A stretch of DNA of 64,000 bases, from the NCBI GenBank assembly GCA_947089145.1, contig CAMUJH010000011.1, positions 20,655 to 84,654 on the forward strand. The letters run 5' to 3'. Numbering within the stretch: the first letter of the stretch is position 1; every line of letters starts with the position of its first letter. This DNA comes from an uncultured Hungatella sp. GTDB taxonomy: Bacteria > Bacillota > Clostridia > Lachnospirales > Lachnospiraceae. Of this stretch, positions 34,584 through 43,616 are shown piece after piece. The position numbers and the translations under genes were made by a program. Below the pieces are notes generated by a model. It searched no databases, was not told where the DNA came from, and saw only the letters and a list, made by a program, of their open reading frames with translations.

Positions 34584-35462
34584 CTACTCGATATTCTGTA
34601 TCTGTTCCCTGATCTTCTCAATCTCCGTCTTTAAGGCGATGGCCCTGTCAGAGATCTCCAGGTCATTGGCCTTGGAGAGAATGGTGTTGGCTTCCCGGTT
34701 CATCTCCTGGGCCAGAAAATCCAGCTTTCTCCCTACGCCGCCTCCTGACTTCAGCTCATCGGCCATATGGCTGATGTGGCTTTTCAGCCGGACGATCTCC
34801 TCGTCCACGCAGGCCTTGTCGGCAAAAATCGTAACCTCTGTCACAATGCGGCTTTCATCAATGGCGCTGTTTCCCAGCAGTTCCTTTACCTTTGCCTCCA
34901 GCCTGGCCTGATATTCCGCCACAATGGCAGGCGACCGCTTTTCCACGTCCCCTACCAGTTCCTCCATGTGCTTAAGCTTGCCCAGAAGATCCGATTTCAG
35001 GTTTTCTCCTTCCCTGGTGCGGCTGTCCACAAACTTCTTAGCCGCTTCCTCTATGGCTTCAGACAGGATCTTCCACATGGCGTCCTCATCCTCCGGCTCC
35101 TGCTCCATGGTCAGAACCTCCGGCATCCTGGCCAGAGTGTACGCCGTCATATCATTTTCTATGGAAAACCTTCTGCTCATCTGCTCAAAATACCGTACAT
35201 ATTCCCCTGCAAGATTCTCATTGTATTTCAGGCACAGTTTTTCCTTCGTGTAATCCTCATAGCTGATGAAAATGTCCACTTTCCCCCGCTGAATATAGGT
35301 TTTTAACAGGCCCCTGACTCCGGACTCAAAATAATTGAATCTTTTAGGCATCTTAATGCTCAGATCCAGATACCGGTGGTTCACAGCCTTCATCTCCACC
35401 GAAATCTTATGCTGTTCCGTGACGTTCTCGCATCTGCCGAATCCTGTCATGCTCCTTATCAT
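34584..35462 (-). CDS. yicC: YicC family endoribonuclease-type protein
   Basis: A 292-residue protein starting MIRSMTGFGRCENV, the family signature. The C-terminal DUF1732 part includes GRKLDFLAQEMNREANTILSK. YicC-type proteins are RNA-processing nucleases in E. coli. The longer frame upstream of 35462 is not supported. It starts a conserved yicC-gmk-rpoZ operon. Confidence 0.9.
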   Translation of the reverse strand: MIRSMTGFGRCENVTEQHKISVEMKAVNHRYLDLSIKMPKRFNYFESGVRGLLKTYIQRGKVDIFISYEDYTKEKLCLKYNENLAGEYVRYFEQMSRRFSIENDMTAYTLARMPEVLTMEQEPEDEDAMWKILSEAIEEAAKKFVDSRTREGENLKSDLLGKLKHMEELVGDVEKRSPAIVAEYQARLEAKVKELLGNSAIDESRIVTEVTIFADKACVDEEIVRLKSHISHMADELKSGGGVGRKLDFLAQEMNREANTILSKANDLEISDRAIALKTEIEKIREQIQNIE

Positions 35463-35524
35463 CCGTAAATCAGCCTCTCTTTCGTCATAGATACCATTCA
35501 TTATAAGTCAAATGGAAATACAAG

Positions 35525-35547
35525 TCAAACTTTTCTGGAAAAAGTTT
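35525..35547 (-). terminator. Weak hairpin after the DUF2971 gene
   Basis: A 9-bp stem of CAAACTTTT and AAAAGTTTG with a 5-base loop, just past the DUF2971 stop. No clear U-run follows, so terminator function is uncertain. Confidence 0.35.
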
Positions 35548-35557
35548 GGAAATCTAA

Positions 35558-36604
35558 TCATGTTTTAATGTATGGGATATCTGATGCCCTGACCTTCTGG
35601 GCCAGATATCCCATGTGGTTCTTTTCCAGAAAATACCGAACGCTTTCGATGACCTTATTCTGCTTCACCCCGGGCCCCACCACAATCTCATGGACAGGCA
35701 TCTGTTGAAGGGGCCTGCAGTACTTGTCCACCATCTTATACCTTATATAAGGGAGCACGATGCCGCCCCGCTCATGAAACTGAATGTTATATCCATGTTC
35801 CCCTTCCGCTTTGACGAAATGTTCCACGATGCGGCATTCCTCCTCGCCGGCAAACCCCCGGTGCTTAAAAAACGGTATCAGATAGAAAATCATGTCCAGC
35901 AAAAACTGGATTCCCACAATCATCCCCCGCTTCCGGTTGCTTTTGCTTTGGTTTCGGAAGCAGTCCAATCCCAGGTCAATGGTGCTGTCCGCCAGCTCCC
36001 GCTTTTTCTCGTCGTCATACAGCACTGTCCAGGGAATAAACCCCTGCTCATACTTTGGCTGCACATCGTTCTTTCTCCCATTGTATTTTGCCAGCAGCCG
36101 GTCATACATCTCGCTGCGGATCAGGCACATGCCGGGAAGAGAGCCGCATTTTGCGTGGCTGAATCCTATGGCTATGCCGCTGTTTTTCCCATAGCCTCTC
36201 CACATCTCCAGGGAATCGGAAGCCTGAGAAAAGCTGAGGGAGAAAACGTCCTTGCTGGACGCCGTAAAAAAACCGTCAGCCAACTCATTGTCCAGAGTTT
36301 TAATCACCTGCCGCAGAAATTCTCCCTCCCGCCCTGATACGGAAGACATTTTCCCCTTCAGCTGCCTCTGAAACAATTCCTTGCCGTGAAGATATTCGGA
36401 CTTGTCATTCATAAAGGCAATGTGCGACGCCCACAGCTCCTGATTCTGCATTATGCTGATAAACCCGCTGATATCCGTATAGTGATACACATCCGAAACG
36501 CTGATCAGGTTAAACTGATTGATCAGAAGCGAGATTCCGCTTAACGGATCACCGTTCTCCGCCAGAATGCGGCAGTGTTTCTGATACTCATCCAAAATCG
36601 CCAT
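35558..36604 (-). CDS. DUF2971-family protein
   Basis: A 348-residue protein. The N-terminal half carries the DUF2971 motif: YHYTDISGFISIMQNQELWASH and FMNDKSEYLHG, followed by SFSQASDSLEMWRGYGKNSGI. Some relatives are linked to defence or ADP-ribosyl-type chemistry, but no function is established. It is a single gene with GGGGG before the ATG. It lies between core genes and the PTS region and may be an accessory insertion. Confidence 0.78.
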   Translation of the reverse strand: MAILDEYQKHCRILAENGDPLSGISLLINQFNLISVSDVYHYTDISGFISIMQNQELWASHIAFMNDKSEYLHGKELFQRQLKGKMSSVSGREGEFLRQVIKTLDNELADGFFTASSKDVFSLSFSQASDSLEMWRGYGKNSGIAIGFSHAKCGSLPGMCLIRSEMYDRLLAKYNGRKNDVQPKYEQGFIPWTVLYDDEKKRELADSTIDLGLDCFRNQSKSNRKRGMIVGIQFLLDMIFYLIPFFKHRGFAGEEECRIVEHFVKAEGEHGYNIQFHERGGIVLPYIRYKMVDKYCRPLQQMPVHEIVVGPGVKQNKVIESVRYFLEKNHMGYLAQKVRASDIPYIKT

Positions 36605-36668
36605 GTGTCATTCCCCCAGTCAAATTCTATTTCTATTCTATCAAAGATAGCCGGAAAATGGAACACGA

Positions 36669-36716
36669 AAAAGGGAAAATGCCATGCAGCTTTTGCAGCT
36701 GGGCATTTTCCCTTTT
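36669..36716 (-). terminator. Strong terminator after yitT
   Basis: A 15-bp perfect stem (36669-36683 / 36702-36716); on the minus strand the stem ends in a TTTTT run. It closes the PTS-downstream gene set. T-rich sequence on the plus side makes it potentially bidirectional. Confidence 0.8.
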
Positions 36717-36737
36717 CTTTTATTTGCCTCACATTCT

Positions 36738-37586
36738 TTAATCCAAAGGCTTCTGGTAAAATGATCCGATAAATGTCTCAGTAGGCATCACGTTCACAAT
36801 AATCGCCGGATCAATCCCTTTTAAGTGCATCATAATATCATGAACCTCATAGGTAGAGACAACCGTATGCAGAAGGCTCATCTTCTTTTTGCTGTAGCCG
36901 CCGTACCCCTCCACCACGGATACTCCGTGGCGGCAGAAGCTGATGTACTCTTTCACCACCTCTTCCGGCTTCTGGGTGGTAATCTGCAGCGTCACCCGTT
37001 TAAACCGGTGATAGAAGTTGTCAATGGTCTTAGTGGAAATAAATTGGAACAGAATGGAATACCCTGCATGCTCCCACCCGAACAAAGCGCCGAAAATGCA
37101 CAGAAGCCCGCAGTTAAAGATAAACACATACTGCCATATGGACTTGCCCAGACGGTTCGACACATATAGGGCGATAAAATCCATTCCCGCCGTAGACGCA
37201 TTGCCCTTCAGCGCTACGGATATGGCAAGGCCATAGAGGAAACCGCCAAAGCAGATGTTCAAAAGCACGTCGTCAAACAAAGGCTCGCTCTTCAGCACCT
37301 GCAAAAAGATACTGGACAGCACCACCTGCAGCATGGAAAAAAGGACGAACTTTTTTCCGATATACCGGTAGCAGAATATTGCCACCGGAATGTTAAGGGC
37401 CACCATGCCGAACGATGTTGACAGCCGTATGCCTGCCGCTCCCGCGATCTTTGACAGGAGGGCGGCAATCCCCGTAAATCCGCTGGGGAGAAGCTGCACC
37501 GGTTCCATAAACATGTTCATTGCAAACGCCTGCAGAAGCGCTGACCCGATTACTGCTGCTGTCATAATAAAATATCTTTTATTCAT
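36738..37586 (-). CDS. YitT family membrane protein
   Basis: A 282-residue protein with about five N-terminal membrane segments and a cytosolic C-terminal DUF2179 domain (VVKEYISFCRHGVSVVEGYGG). The gene follows cutC by 13 bases. YitT proteins are common in Firmicutes with no firm substrate. It is last in the putative PTS-linked operon. Confidence 0.87.
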   Translation of the reverse strand: MNKRYFIMTAAVIGSALLQAFAMNMFMEPVQLLPSGFTGIAALLSKIAGAAGIRLSTSFGMVALNIPVAIFCYRYIGKKFVLFSMLQVVLSSIFLQVLKSEPLFDDVLLNICFGGFLYGLAISVALKGNASTAGMDFIALYVSNRLGKSIWQYVFIFNCGLLCIFGALFGWEHAGYSILFQFISTKTIDNFYHRFKRVTLQITTQKPEEVVKEYISFCRHGVSVVEGYGGYSKKKMSLLHTVVSTYEVHDIMMHLKGIDPAIIVNVMPTETFIGSFYQKPLD

Positions 37587-37599
37587 TGCTGATACCTCT

Positions 37600-38346
37600 C
37601 TATCCCTCTGCTTTTTCCACCAATTCCCTTACCAGCTGCGCCGAAACCGCATCATAGCACATAGCCAGGCTGCCGTCGGCAATGCTGTAAGACACTCCGT
37701 TTTTTATGGTAGTAGGATCGTTTCGCCATACCTTGCAGGAGCTGTGAACCTGGCTGATCCCCGTATATTCCATCAAGTCCCTGGCATTTCCTGCGTTTAC
37801 CCCGCTGCCTGCCAGAATCTGAATCCGCCCGCCGAATCTTTCCTGGAGGCTCCGGATCATATCCCGCCCCTCAAAAGCCTTTGGCTTGAGCCCGCTGGTC
37901 AGAACCCGGTCCACGCCCATGGCAATCAGCAGTTCCATAGTCTCAAAAGGATCATTTGCGCAGTCAAAGGCGCGGTGGAACACCGCCTCTTTTCCCTTCC
38001 CTTTAATAATGTCCAGAAGCCGTTTGTTTTTTTCCTCGTCCATGGAGCCGTCCTCCTTCAGGCATCCGAATGCCGCCCCGTCGGCTCCTGCCTCCAGCAC
38101 CTCTCTGCATTCCCGCTCCATAACGGCAAATTCTTCATCCAGATAGCAGAATCCTGCTCCCCGGGGCCTCACCATGGAGATAACCTTCAGATCCAGGTTC
38201 TCCTTGACCATGGCAACGGTTGCCGCCGTGGGAGTCAGCCCTCCCAGCATCAGCGCCCCGTTCAGCTCAATCCGCTTTGCCCCGCCCAAAGCCGCCTGTC
38301 TCGCATCATAGTAGCTTCCACAGCAGATCTCTACAATTGAACCCAT
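37600..38346 (-). CDS. cutC: CutC family protein
   Basis: A 248-residue TIM-barrel protein starting MGSIVEICCGSYYDARQAAL, with RIELNGALMLGGLTPT and MVRPRGAGFCY, all CutC signatures. The name comes from a copper-tolerance phenotype, but the biochemical role is unclear. Its co-location with hydrolases for peptides and glyco-amino acids suggests a metabolic role rather than metal handling. Confidence 0.88.
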   Translation of the reverse strand: MGSIVEICCGSYYDARQAALGGAKRIELNGALMLGGLTPTAATVAMVKENLDLKVISMVRPRGAGFCYLDEEFAVMERECREVLEAGADGAAFGCLKEDGSMDEEKNKRLLDIIKGKGKEAVFHRAFDCANDPFETMELLIAMGVDRVLTSGLKPKAFEGRDMIRSLQERFGGRIQILAGSGVNAGNARDLMEYTGISQVHSSCKVWRNDPTTIKNGVSYSIADGSLAMCYDAVSAQLVRELVEKAEG

Positions 38347-38396
38347 GTATTATTCCCTCCATTGCGGCATAAAACGATACCGGAGTTTTTATTTTA

Positions 38397-39497
38397 TCAC
38401 AAATTTCCCAAACGGTACAGTCCCAGCGCATAAATTTTTGCGTTTTTTAACAAATCTTCCACGGCCATCCATTCATTAGGGTTATGTCCGATTCCTTTCT
38501 GTCCCGGGAAGCTTGGCCCGAAGGGGACAATATTAGGCATGACTTTTGCATACGTCCCGCCAGTGGTGGTCACAGGGGGGCCGTCGTTTCCGGTCACCCG
38601 CTCATAGCACTCTGTCAGGGCCTGCACCATGGGGCTGTTCTTGTCAAACACCACCGGATTATAATTCTGGGCCAGAACCACTTCCAGCCCGCCGGCTTTC
38701 TCCCTGATCCGCTCCATAATCTCTTTAATATCGCGGCCTGCCGGGTAGCTTAGGGCGGCCTCAAAATAAGGCGTCTCACCGTCCATTGCCAGTTTGTACC
38801 CCCGCATCTCCATAATGCCGTACTCTTTATGGGAAAAATCAATGCCAAGCCTGTCTCCTGTATTTTTGGCTCCGATAAAATACTCTGTAACAAAGGCGAA
38901 AAACGGCTTCAGCTCCCTGCCTCTGACCCGGATCACGGCTCTTCCCCGCTCCGCATACACGACGGGGAATTTGCAGTCCGGCGTAAACCCGTAAACTGGA
39001 GGCTTTTCCCTCTCCAGATAGTACTTCAGATCCTCAAAACCTGACTCCTCGTCACATCCGAAGATGATCCGGATCTTATGCTTCGGCTTAATCCCCAGTT
39101 CTTTTAAGGCATAAAGCCCGTAAAGGCAGGTTATGATAGGGCCTTTATTGTCCAGGATGCCCCTGCTGTAGATGATCCCGTCCTCCATATACCCGGAAAA
39201 CGGAGGCTGCTTCCATCCATCACCCACCGGCACCACATCCACATGGCCCATGGCGCAAACATAGTCATCCCCCTGGCCGTATTCCACGTAGCCGATCTGA
39301 TTATCCAGGTTCACGCTGCGAAACCCCAGCCGCCGGCCCAGTTCAAGCGCTTTCTCCAGCGCCGCCTTCACTCCCGGCCCAAACGGGGCTCCCGGCTCTG
39401 CCGGCTTTTCCACGCTGTCGATTCTGACCAGCTCTAAGATTCCGTCAATCATCTGCTTTTCCAGGCTTTCCACCTTGTTAAGAATCTTCTCTTCCAT
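38397..39497 (-). CDS. Sapep-family M20 metallodipeptidase
   Basis: A 366-residue M20 peptidase. Metal- and catalytic-site motifs are MGHVDVVPVGDGWKQPPF (His and Asp), LDNKGP (Asp) and FGCDEESGFED (the catalytic Glu pair). The C-terminal His region reads GPSFPGQKGIGHNPNEW. It is shorter than PepV-type enzymes (about 460 residues), with a reduced lid domain. It probably splits dipeptides in the cytosol after the asparaginase-family enzyme encoded upstream. Confidence 0.85.
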   Translation of the reverse strand: MEEKILNKVESLEKQMIDGILELVRIDSVEKPAEPGAPFGPGVKAALEKALELGRRLGFRSVNLDNQIGYVEYGQGDDYVCAMGHVDVVPVGDGWKQPPFSGYMEDGIIYSRGILDNKGPIITCLYGLYALKELGIKPKHKIRIIFGCDEESGFEDLKYYLEREKPPVYGFTPDCKFPVVYAERGRAVIRVRGRELKPFFAFVTEYFIGAKNTGDRLGIDFSHKEYGIMEMRGYKLAMDGETPYFEAALSYPAGRDIKEIMERIREKAGGLEVVLAQNYNPVVFDKNSPMVQALTECYERVTGNDGPPVTTTGGTYAKVMPNIVPFGPSFPGQKGIGHNPNEWMAVEDLLKNAKIYALGLYRLGNL

Positions 39498-39538
39498 TAT
39501 TCATATTCCTTTCCAGAAAGTATCAAGATCAGGGCCTG

Positions 39539-40495
39539 TTACTCTTCCACCGGCGCCATTCTGGTCTTCATGTAATCATCCATCCACTCTTTGGAAGCTT
39601 CCTCAAATGTACAATGGCCGTCTTCCCCTGGTTTTACCAGGTACACGGCAGGTTTCCTTCCCTCCGCTGCCACGGCAAATGAAAATCCTTCAATGTTGGT
39701 TGCCACGCCCCACTGGCCTTCCTTATTCATGGCGATCAGAGACAGATCCCCAGCCTTGCCCCGGCGCTCCTTAAGCTCTGCGTCCAAAAGCCTTACCGCG
39801 CGCTCGCACGCCTCCTGAGGATGCAGACCTTCCTTCATAAGCCGCACGATCTCATAGGAAATGCAGCCCTTCATCAGATCCTCGCCCAGCCCGGTAGCGC
39901 TTGCGCCGCCTACCTTGCTGTCCGCATAAAATCCTGATCCCGCAATAGGAGAGTCCCCTACCCGCCCTTTTTTCTTCATAAACAGCCCGCTGGTGGAAGT
40001 GGCAGCCGTCACTTTCCCGTCATTGTCAAGGCACACCATCCCTACCGTATCATGCCCGGAATACGGCTTTAATTCCTGCTGTGCCACTTCTTTTTTCCGC
40101 TTCCTGTAGAAGGCCTTCGCCCTGTCAGTCAGCATATTCTTCCGCTCAAAGCCCTCCTTATGGGCAAATTTTTCCGCCCCTTCGCCGACCAGCACATTGT
40201 TTACCGGTTCGCCGCTTAACCGTCTGGCAATGGATACCGGGTTTGCATAATCCTTAATCGCGGCAACAGCCCCAATAGACAGGGTATCCCCGTCCATGTA
40301 AGCCGCATCCAGCTCCACTTCCATTTCCTCATTGGGAAGCCCGCCGTATCCCACAGACTTGTAATAAGGAAAATCTTCCACTTCCCGGATAGCCGCCTCA
40401 ACGGCGTCTCCGGCGTTTCCTCCCTGCTCCAGCATTCCGGCGCCCTTTGTCACGCCCTCCAGCGCCATTCTCCATGTTGCAATCATTCCCCACAT
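39539..40495 (-). CDS. N4-(beta-N-acetylglucosaminyl)-L-asparaginase/isoaspartyl peptidase family hydrolase
   Basis: A 318-residue Ntn-hydrolase precursor. The predicted self-cleavage site is before Thr150 in SGHDTVGMV; Thr150 becomes the nucleophile of the beta subunit. GSGFYADSKVGGASATGLGED contains the usual substrate-binding Arg/Asp/Gly region, though Arg is not seen in the expected spot. Members remove GlcNAc from asparagine or hydrolyse isoaspartyl peptides. Its place behind a chitobiose-family PTS favours glycosylated asparagine as substrate. Confidence 0.85.
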   Translation of the reverse strand: MWGMIATWRMALEGVTKGAGMLEQGGNAGDAVEAAIREVEDFPYYKSVGYGGLPNEEMEVELDAAYMDGDTLSIGAVAAIKDYANPVSIARRLSGEPVNNVLVGEGAEKFAHKEGFERKNMLTDRAKAFYRKRKKEVAQQELKPYSGHDTVGMVCLDNDGKVTAATSTSGLFMKKKGRVGDSPIAGSGFYADSKVGGASATGLGEDLMKGCISYEIVRLMKEGLHPQEACERAVRLLDAELKERRGKAGDLSLIAMNKEGQWGVATNIEGFSFAVAAEGRKPAVYLVKPGEDGHCTFEEASKEWMDDYMKTRMAPVEE

Positions 40496-40543
40496 AGCAG
40501 TTTTCCTCCTTTACTTTGAAAGTATTGAATCCTTTATGAATGA

Positions 40544-41068
40544 CTAGAAACAAACTTCCTGTCTAATCTTTTCCAGATCTCCGCTTTTGTCCGCCATTGC
40601 CTTTGCCACGCGGCAGATATTTTTCAGAGAATCATTTAACCCCATGCCTCCCTTTTTCGGCGTCTTCACAATCATCACCTGATCCTTATACTGGTCGATG
40701 ACATCGCTGTTTTCCTGGGACATGGCCGCAAACGCCCTGCTCTGGGTGGTGCTGTTAATGTCAACTGCCACCTTGGCGCACATAGACGCATAATCTGCAT
40801 AGTTAAACGCAGGCCCGCAGATGACCACATCCGGCTGCAGTTTTTTCACCATAGCGCACAGTTTCCTGCTGACCTCCTGGGGATTCTCCAGATATGTCCC
40901 GTTGCCGCAGCATAAGCACGCCATAACATGGCCGTCTATTTCCTTTAAAAACGGCTGCATCATCACGGCAGGCCCTACGGCCTCCTTCTTCCCTGTTAGA
41001 GGTACCATCCTGTCATCCTTTGTTCCAAGTCCTGACTGAATCTGATCAAATATCATTACAATCTTCAT
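40544..41068 (-). CDS. Stand-alone GrdB-like N-terminal domain protein
   Basis: A 174-residue protein starting MKIVMIFDQIQSGLGTKDD. AVGPAVMMQPFL and DVVICGPAFNYADYASMC resemble the N-terminal region of GrdB, the selenoprotein component B of glycine/sarcosine/betaine reductase. It is far shorter than GrdB (about 430 residues), and the part holding the selenocysteine site is missing. Three Cys (51, 53, 54) occur in ACLCCGNG. The start at 41068 has GGAGG upstream. It may be a partner of a PTS-linked catabolic enzyme; the true function is unknown. Confidence 0.6.
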   Translation of the reverse strand: MKIVMIFDQIQSGLGTKDDRMVPLTGKKEAVGPAVMMQPFLKEIDGHVMACLCCGNGTYLENPQEVSRKLCAMVKKLQPDVVICGPAFNYADYASMCAKVAVDINSTTQSRAFAAMSQENSDVIDQYKDQVMIVKTPKKGGMGLNDSLKNICRVAKAMADKSGDLEKIRQEVCF

Positions 41069-41103
41069 ATTCATCCTCCAAATTTTTATTTTTGCTGCTG
41101 CGC

Positions 41104-41144
41104 AAAAAAGCGCATATGCAATCCAGGCTGCACTGCGCTTTTTT
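41104..41144 (-). terminator. Hairpin between PTS IIC and the GrdB-like gene
   Basis: An 11-bp stem (41104-41114 / 41134-41144) that ends in TTTTTT within the stem on each strand. It is likely a partial terminator lowering expression of the five genes after the PTS. Confidence 0.6.
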
Positions 41145-41221
41145 GTCCTCACCAAGCCGTCACAGCCTGCATTGATTCTTTTACAGATTTGCCGCCTTTT
41201 CCAAAAAGGCCCGTCTTATTT

Positions 41222-42553
41222 TTACAAGTCATCAAAGGACAAGTCATCCAGGGAAATGTCGTCGTCATCCTCCTGCTCCACGGTTTTCGTCTCGTCAGCC
41301 AGATACTGCTTATCCATCATCTTAATAAACGGCATGTAAATAAACACGCCCAGTATCAGAAGAAGCGCCTGGAGGACGGAACCCTGCCATCCTGTAGCCA
41401 AAAATCCGGAAACAATAACCGGCATTGTCCAGGGGATCGCCACGCCTGTACATAAGGGCACCAGCCCGATGCTCATGCAGAAGTAAGATATAATGATGTT
41501 AATGGTAGGCACCAGCATAAAAGGCACCAGCATTAACGGGTTCAGCAGAATCGGCAGACCGAAGATAATGGGCTCATTAATGCCGAAAATGCCTGGGACA
41601 ATGGCCAGCTTGCCCAGCTCCTTAACCCGCTTGGAGCGGCAGAACAGCAGCATGGCAATTAAAAGGGACAGCGTAGATCCGGCCCCGCCGAAGGTGGCGA
41701 ACAGATCCTGGAACTGCTGGCAGATAATATTTGGCATTGCCTGGCCTGCCTGCAAAGCAGCCAGATTCTCTGCTGACAGGGTCTGCAGAATGGGGTTAAA
41801 CACCGCTCCCACCACGGAACCGCCGTTCACTCCGAAGAACCAGAAAAAGTGGAGGAAAATGTACGCAATAACCATGGCCGGCAGAGTATTTCCCAACTTT
41901 AACAGCGGAGTCTGCAAAATAACAAACACAAAGTTAAAGGCATTCTCAAAAGGAGTCATGGCAAATATCACATTAATCACAAAGAATACCAAAAGGGATA
42001 CGCCAGCCGGAATCAGGGCTGCGAAGGATTTCTCCACCGTAGGCGGCACGCCGTCAGGCATTTTAATAACCCATCCCTTTTTATCTACCCATGAGTAAAT
42101 ATGGACTGCCGCAAATGCGCAGATGATGCCCACGAAGATTCCTTTGGAGCCCACCCATCCTAAGGGGATTCCGCTGACTACCTCGCCGTTAAACAAAATC
42201 TCATAAGGCATAATCAAAAACCAGCTTACCAGGGAAATGGCTGCTCCGAACAGTTTATCTACCTTCATCTGTTCAGCAAAAGAGTAACCGATTCCGATAA
42301 CCGCCAGAATGGCCATAATGGAAAACGTGGCATCTGTGGGCTTTGAAAAATAGGAATCCCAGTTTTCCCCGAAAAACCTGGCCCAAAATTCAGTCCATCC
42401 CGGAATAGGGAAATTTGCAATAAGCAGGAAAAAGGAACCTACAATCAAAAGCGGCATGGACAGCAAAAAGCCGTCGCGGATTGCAATAAGATACTTATTT
42501 CTTCCGATTTTCTCGGCCAGTGGCATGAAAAATTTCTCTAATTTCTGTAACAT
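41222..42553 (-). CDS. PTS lactose/cellobiose/chitobiose-family transporter subunit IIC
   Basis: A 443-residue membrane permease (CelB/LicC type). It starts MLQKLEKFFMPLAEKIGRNK and includes IFGINEPIIFGLPILLNP, the conserved sugar-site motif with its GINEP segment. About ten membrane segments are expected. An acidic C-tail (EQEDDDDISLDDLSFDDL) of about 20 residues is unusual. With the IIA and IIB proteins it imports and phosphorylates a disaccharide. Confidence 0.92.
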   Translation of the reverse strand: MLQKLEKFFMPLAEKIGRNKYLIAIRDGFLLSMPLLIVGSFFLLIANFPIPGWTEFWARFFGENWDSYFSKPTDATFSIMAILAVIGIGYSFAEQMKVDKLFGAAISLVSWFLIMPYEILFNGEVVSGIPLGWVGSKGIFVGIICAFAAVHIYSWVDKKGWVIKMPDGVPPTVEKSFAALIPAGVSLLVFFVINVIFAMTPFENAFNFVFVILQTPLLKLGNTLPAMVIAYIFLHFFWFFGVNGGSVVGAVFNPILQTLSAENLAALQAGQAMPNIICQQFQDLFATFGGAGSTLSLLIAMLLFCRSKRVKELGKLAIVPGIFGINEPIIFGLPILLNPLMLVPFMLVPTINIIISYFCMSIGLVPLCTGVAIPWTMPVIVSGFLATGWQGSVLQALLLILGVFIYMPFIKMMDKQYLADETKTVEQEDDDDISLDDLSFDDL

Positions 42554-42599
42554 AATAAAGCCCCCTAATCAATTTCCTTCGTATTTCCACAAGGTTTCA

Positions 42600-42926
42600 C
42601 TATGACTTTTTTGCTTCCTTCATCATTTTTACTGCAGTCTTTAACACCTTTTCCCCATCCATCATCCCATAGGCCGTCTGGTCAATAACCGCAATGGGGA
42701 TTCCTGTAGAACCGTACTGCTTTACCACTTCCTGGTAGCGATGCTTTACCTGGGGGCCCAAAAGAATCACATCCGGATGCCGCTCTTCAATGATCTGTCC
42801 GATTTTCCCGTCAGAAAACGCCTCAACCTCAATGGGCAGTCCATGGGCCTGAGCCACGCCCTGCATCTTGCTGGCCAGCATGCTGGTGGACATTCCGGCG
42901 CTGCAGAATAAATATACTCTCTTCAT
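42600..42926 (-). CDS. PTS lactose/cellobiose-family subunit IIB
   Basis: A 108-residue protein. The phosphorylated Cys is Cys8 in FCSAGMSTSMLA, the usual IIB-Lac/Cel motif. It takes phosphate from IIA and passes it to the sugar bound at IIC. Good GGAGAG site; 46 bases before the IIC gene. Confidence 0.93.
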   Translation of the reverse strand: MKRVYLFCSAGMSTSMLASKMQGVAQAHGLPIEVEAFSDGKIGQIIEERHPDVILLGPQVKHRYQEVVKQYGSTGIPIAVIDQTAYGMMDGEKVLKTAVKMMKEAKKS

Positions 42927-43035
42927 AATTTTTTCTCTCCTTTTGCTTTTTTCCTCTGCGTCCCTGGGCCGCAGCTTTTATGTCTTAACCTTTTTGCTGT
43001 CAAACTCCTGTCACTGTCTCTGCCGTTAATTTCCG

Positions 43036-43368
43036 TTACTGACCCAGTTTCTTCTCCAACGCGTCAATCTGCCTGTAGCTGGCAATCATCTCTTCGGCGA
43101 TGATCTTAAACCCTTCTGCGCTCATAAGCTGATCCTCTGCATGGATCAGAATCAGCGAGCCGCCTACGGGATTGCCCTGGGCTTCCTTCTGCAAAAGTTC
43201 AAAATGAGCGTCATGCCCTTTTAAGAACTCCTGCTGCCCCGCTTCCATGGATGCCTGAGCCCCCTCAAAGTCCCTTTCTTTGGCTTTGTGAATAGCCTCA
43301 ATGTAATTGGAACGGGCGGTGCCCACGTTGGAAATAATCTGGAAGCATATGATCTCTAATCCTTCCAT
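43036..43368 (-). CDS. PTS lactose/cellobiose-family subunit IIA
   Basis: A 110-residue all-helical IIA protein starting MEGLEIICFQIISNVGTARS. The active His is in LILIHAEDQLM near residue 76. The start at 43368 has AAAGGAGGGG upstream. It is the first gene of the PTS operon, with a TATAAT -10 and the palindrome at 43445-43465 upstream. Confidence 0.92.
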   Translation of the reverse strand: MEGLEIICFQIISNVGTARSNYIEAIHKAKERDFEGAQASMEAGQQEFLKGHDAHFELLQKEAQGNPVGGSLILIHAEDQLMSAEGFKIIAEEMIASYRQIDALEKKLGQ

Positions 43369-43408
43369 GATTCCCCTCCTTTCTTTCGCTCTTTTTTGTT
43401 CTGCTGCC

Positions 43409-43414
43409 ATTATA
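43409..43414 (-). promoter_or_regulatory. -10 box of the PTS operon promoter
   Basis: Perfect TATAAT on the minus strand, start predicted near 43403. No recognisable -35 lies at normal spacing (CTGCAC at 17 bp), so activation by the regulator bound at the palindrome centred near -52 is expected. Confidence 0.6.
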
Positions 43415-43444
43415 ACTCGTAGATTTTATTTGTGCAGTAAAACC

Positions 43445-43465
43445 ATTTCCTAACTGTTAGGAAAT
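43445..43465. promoter_or_regulatory. Palindromic operator upstream of PTS IIA (TTCCTA-N5-TAGGAA)
   Basis: Perfect 10-bp arms around a single central base. The inner 17 bp fit TTCCTA-N5-TAGGAA, the same pattern as at 45631-45647. Centre near -52 of the predicted start, a normal activator position. Confidence 0.7.
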
Positions 43466-43589
43466 GTAAATTTATATATTTTCACTATAGTTTTTCCCAA
43501 ACAATGTTTCATATCCCGTCAAATCATTCCATTTTAATATATAAAAATCCGGGGAACTGCAAATGAATCGAATTCTCATGACCAAAAAA

Positions 43590-43608
43590 GGCCCGGCGCC
43601 GCCGGACC
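43590..43608 (-). terminator. Terminator after the PRD activator gene
   Basis: An 8-bp GC-rich stem (43590-43597 / 43601-43608, one G-U pair) with a 3-base loop, followed by TTTTTT on the minus strand. Confidence 0.8.
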
Positions 43609-43616
43609 CTCTCTCT

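Noticed and set aside
37600-38346. CutC taken as evidence of a copper-resistance locus
   Set aside because: No copper ATPase, chaperone or CsoR/CopY gene is present; neighbours are PTS and amide/peptide hydrolases.
40544-41068. Glycine reductase operon
   Set aside because: No grdA, grdC, grdD, grdE, thioredoxin genes or selenocysteine site are visible; only a partial GrdB-like domain is present.
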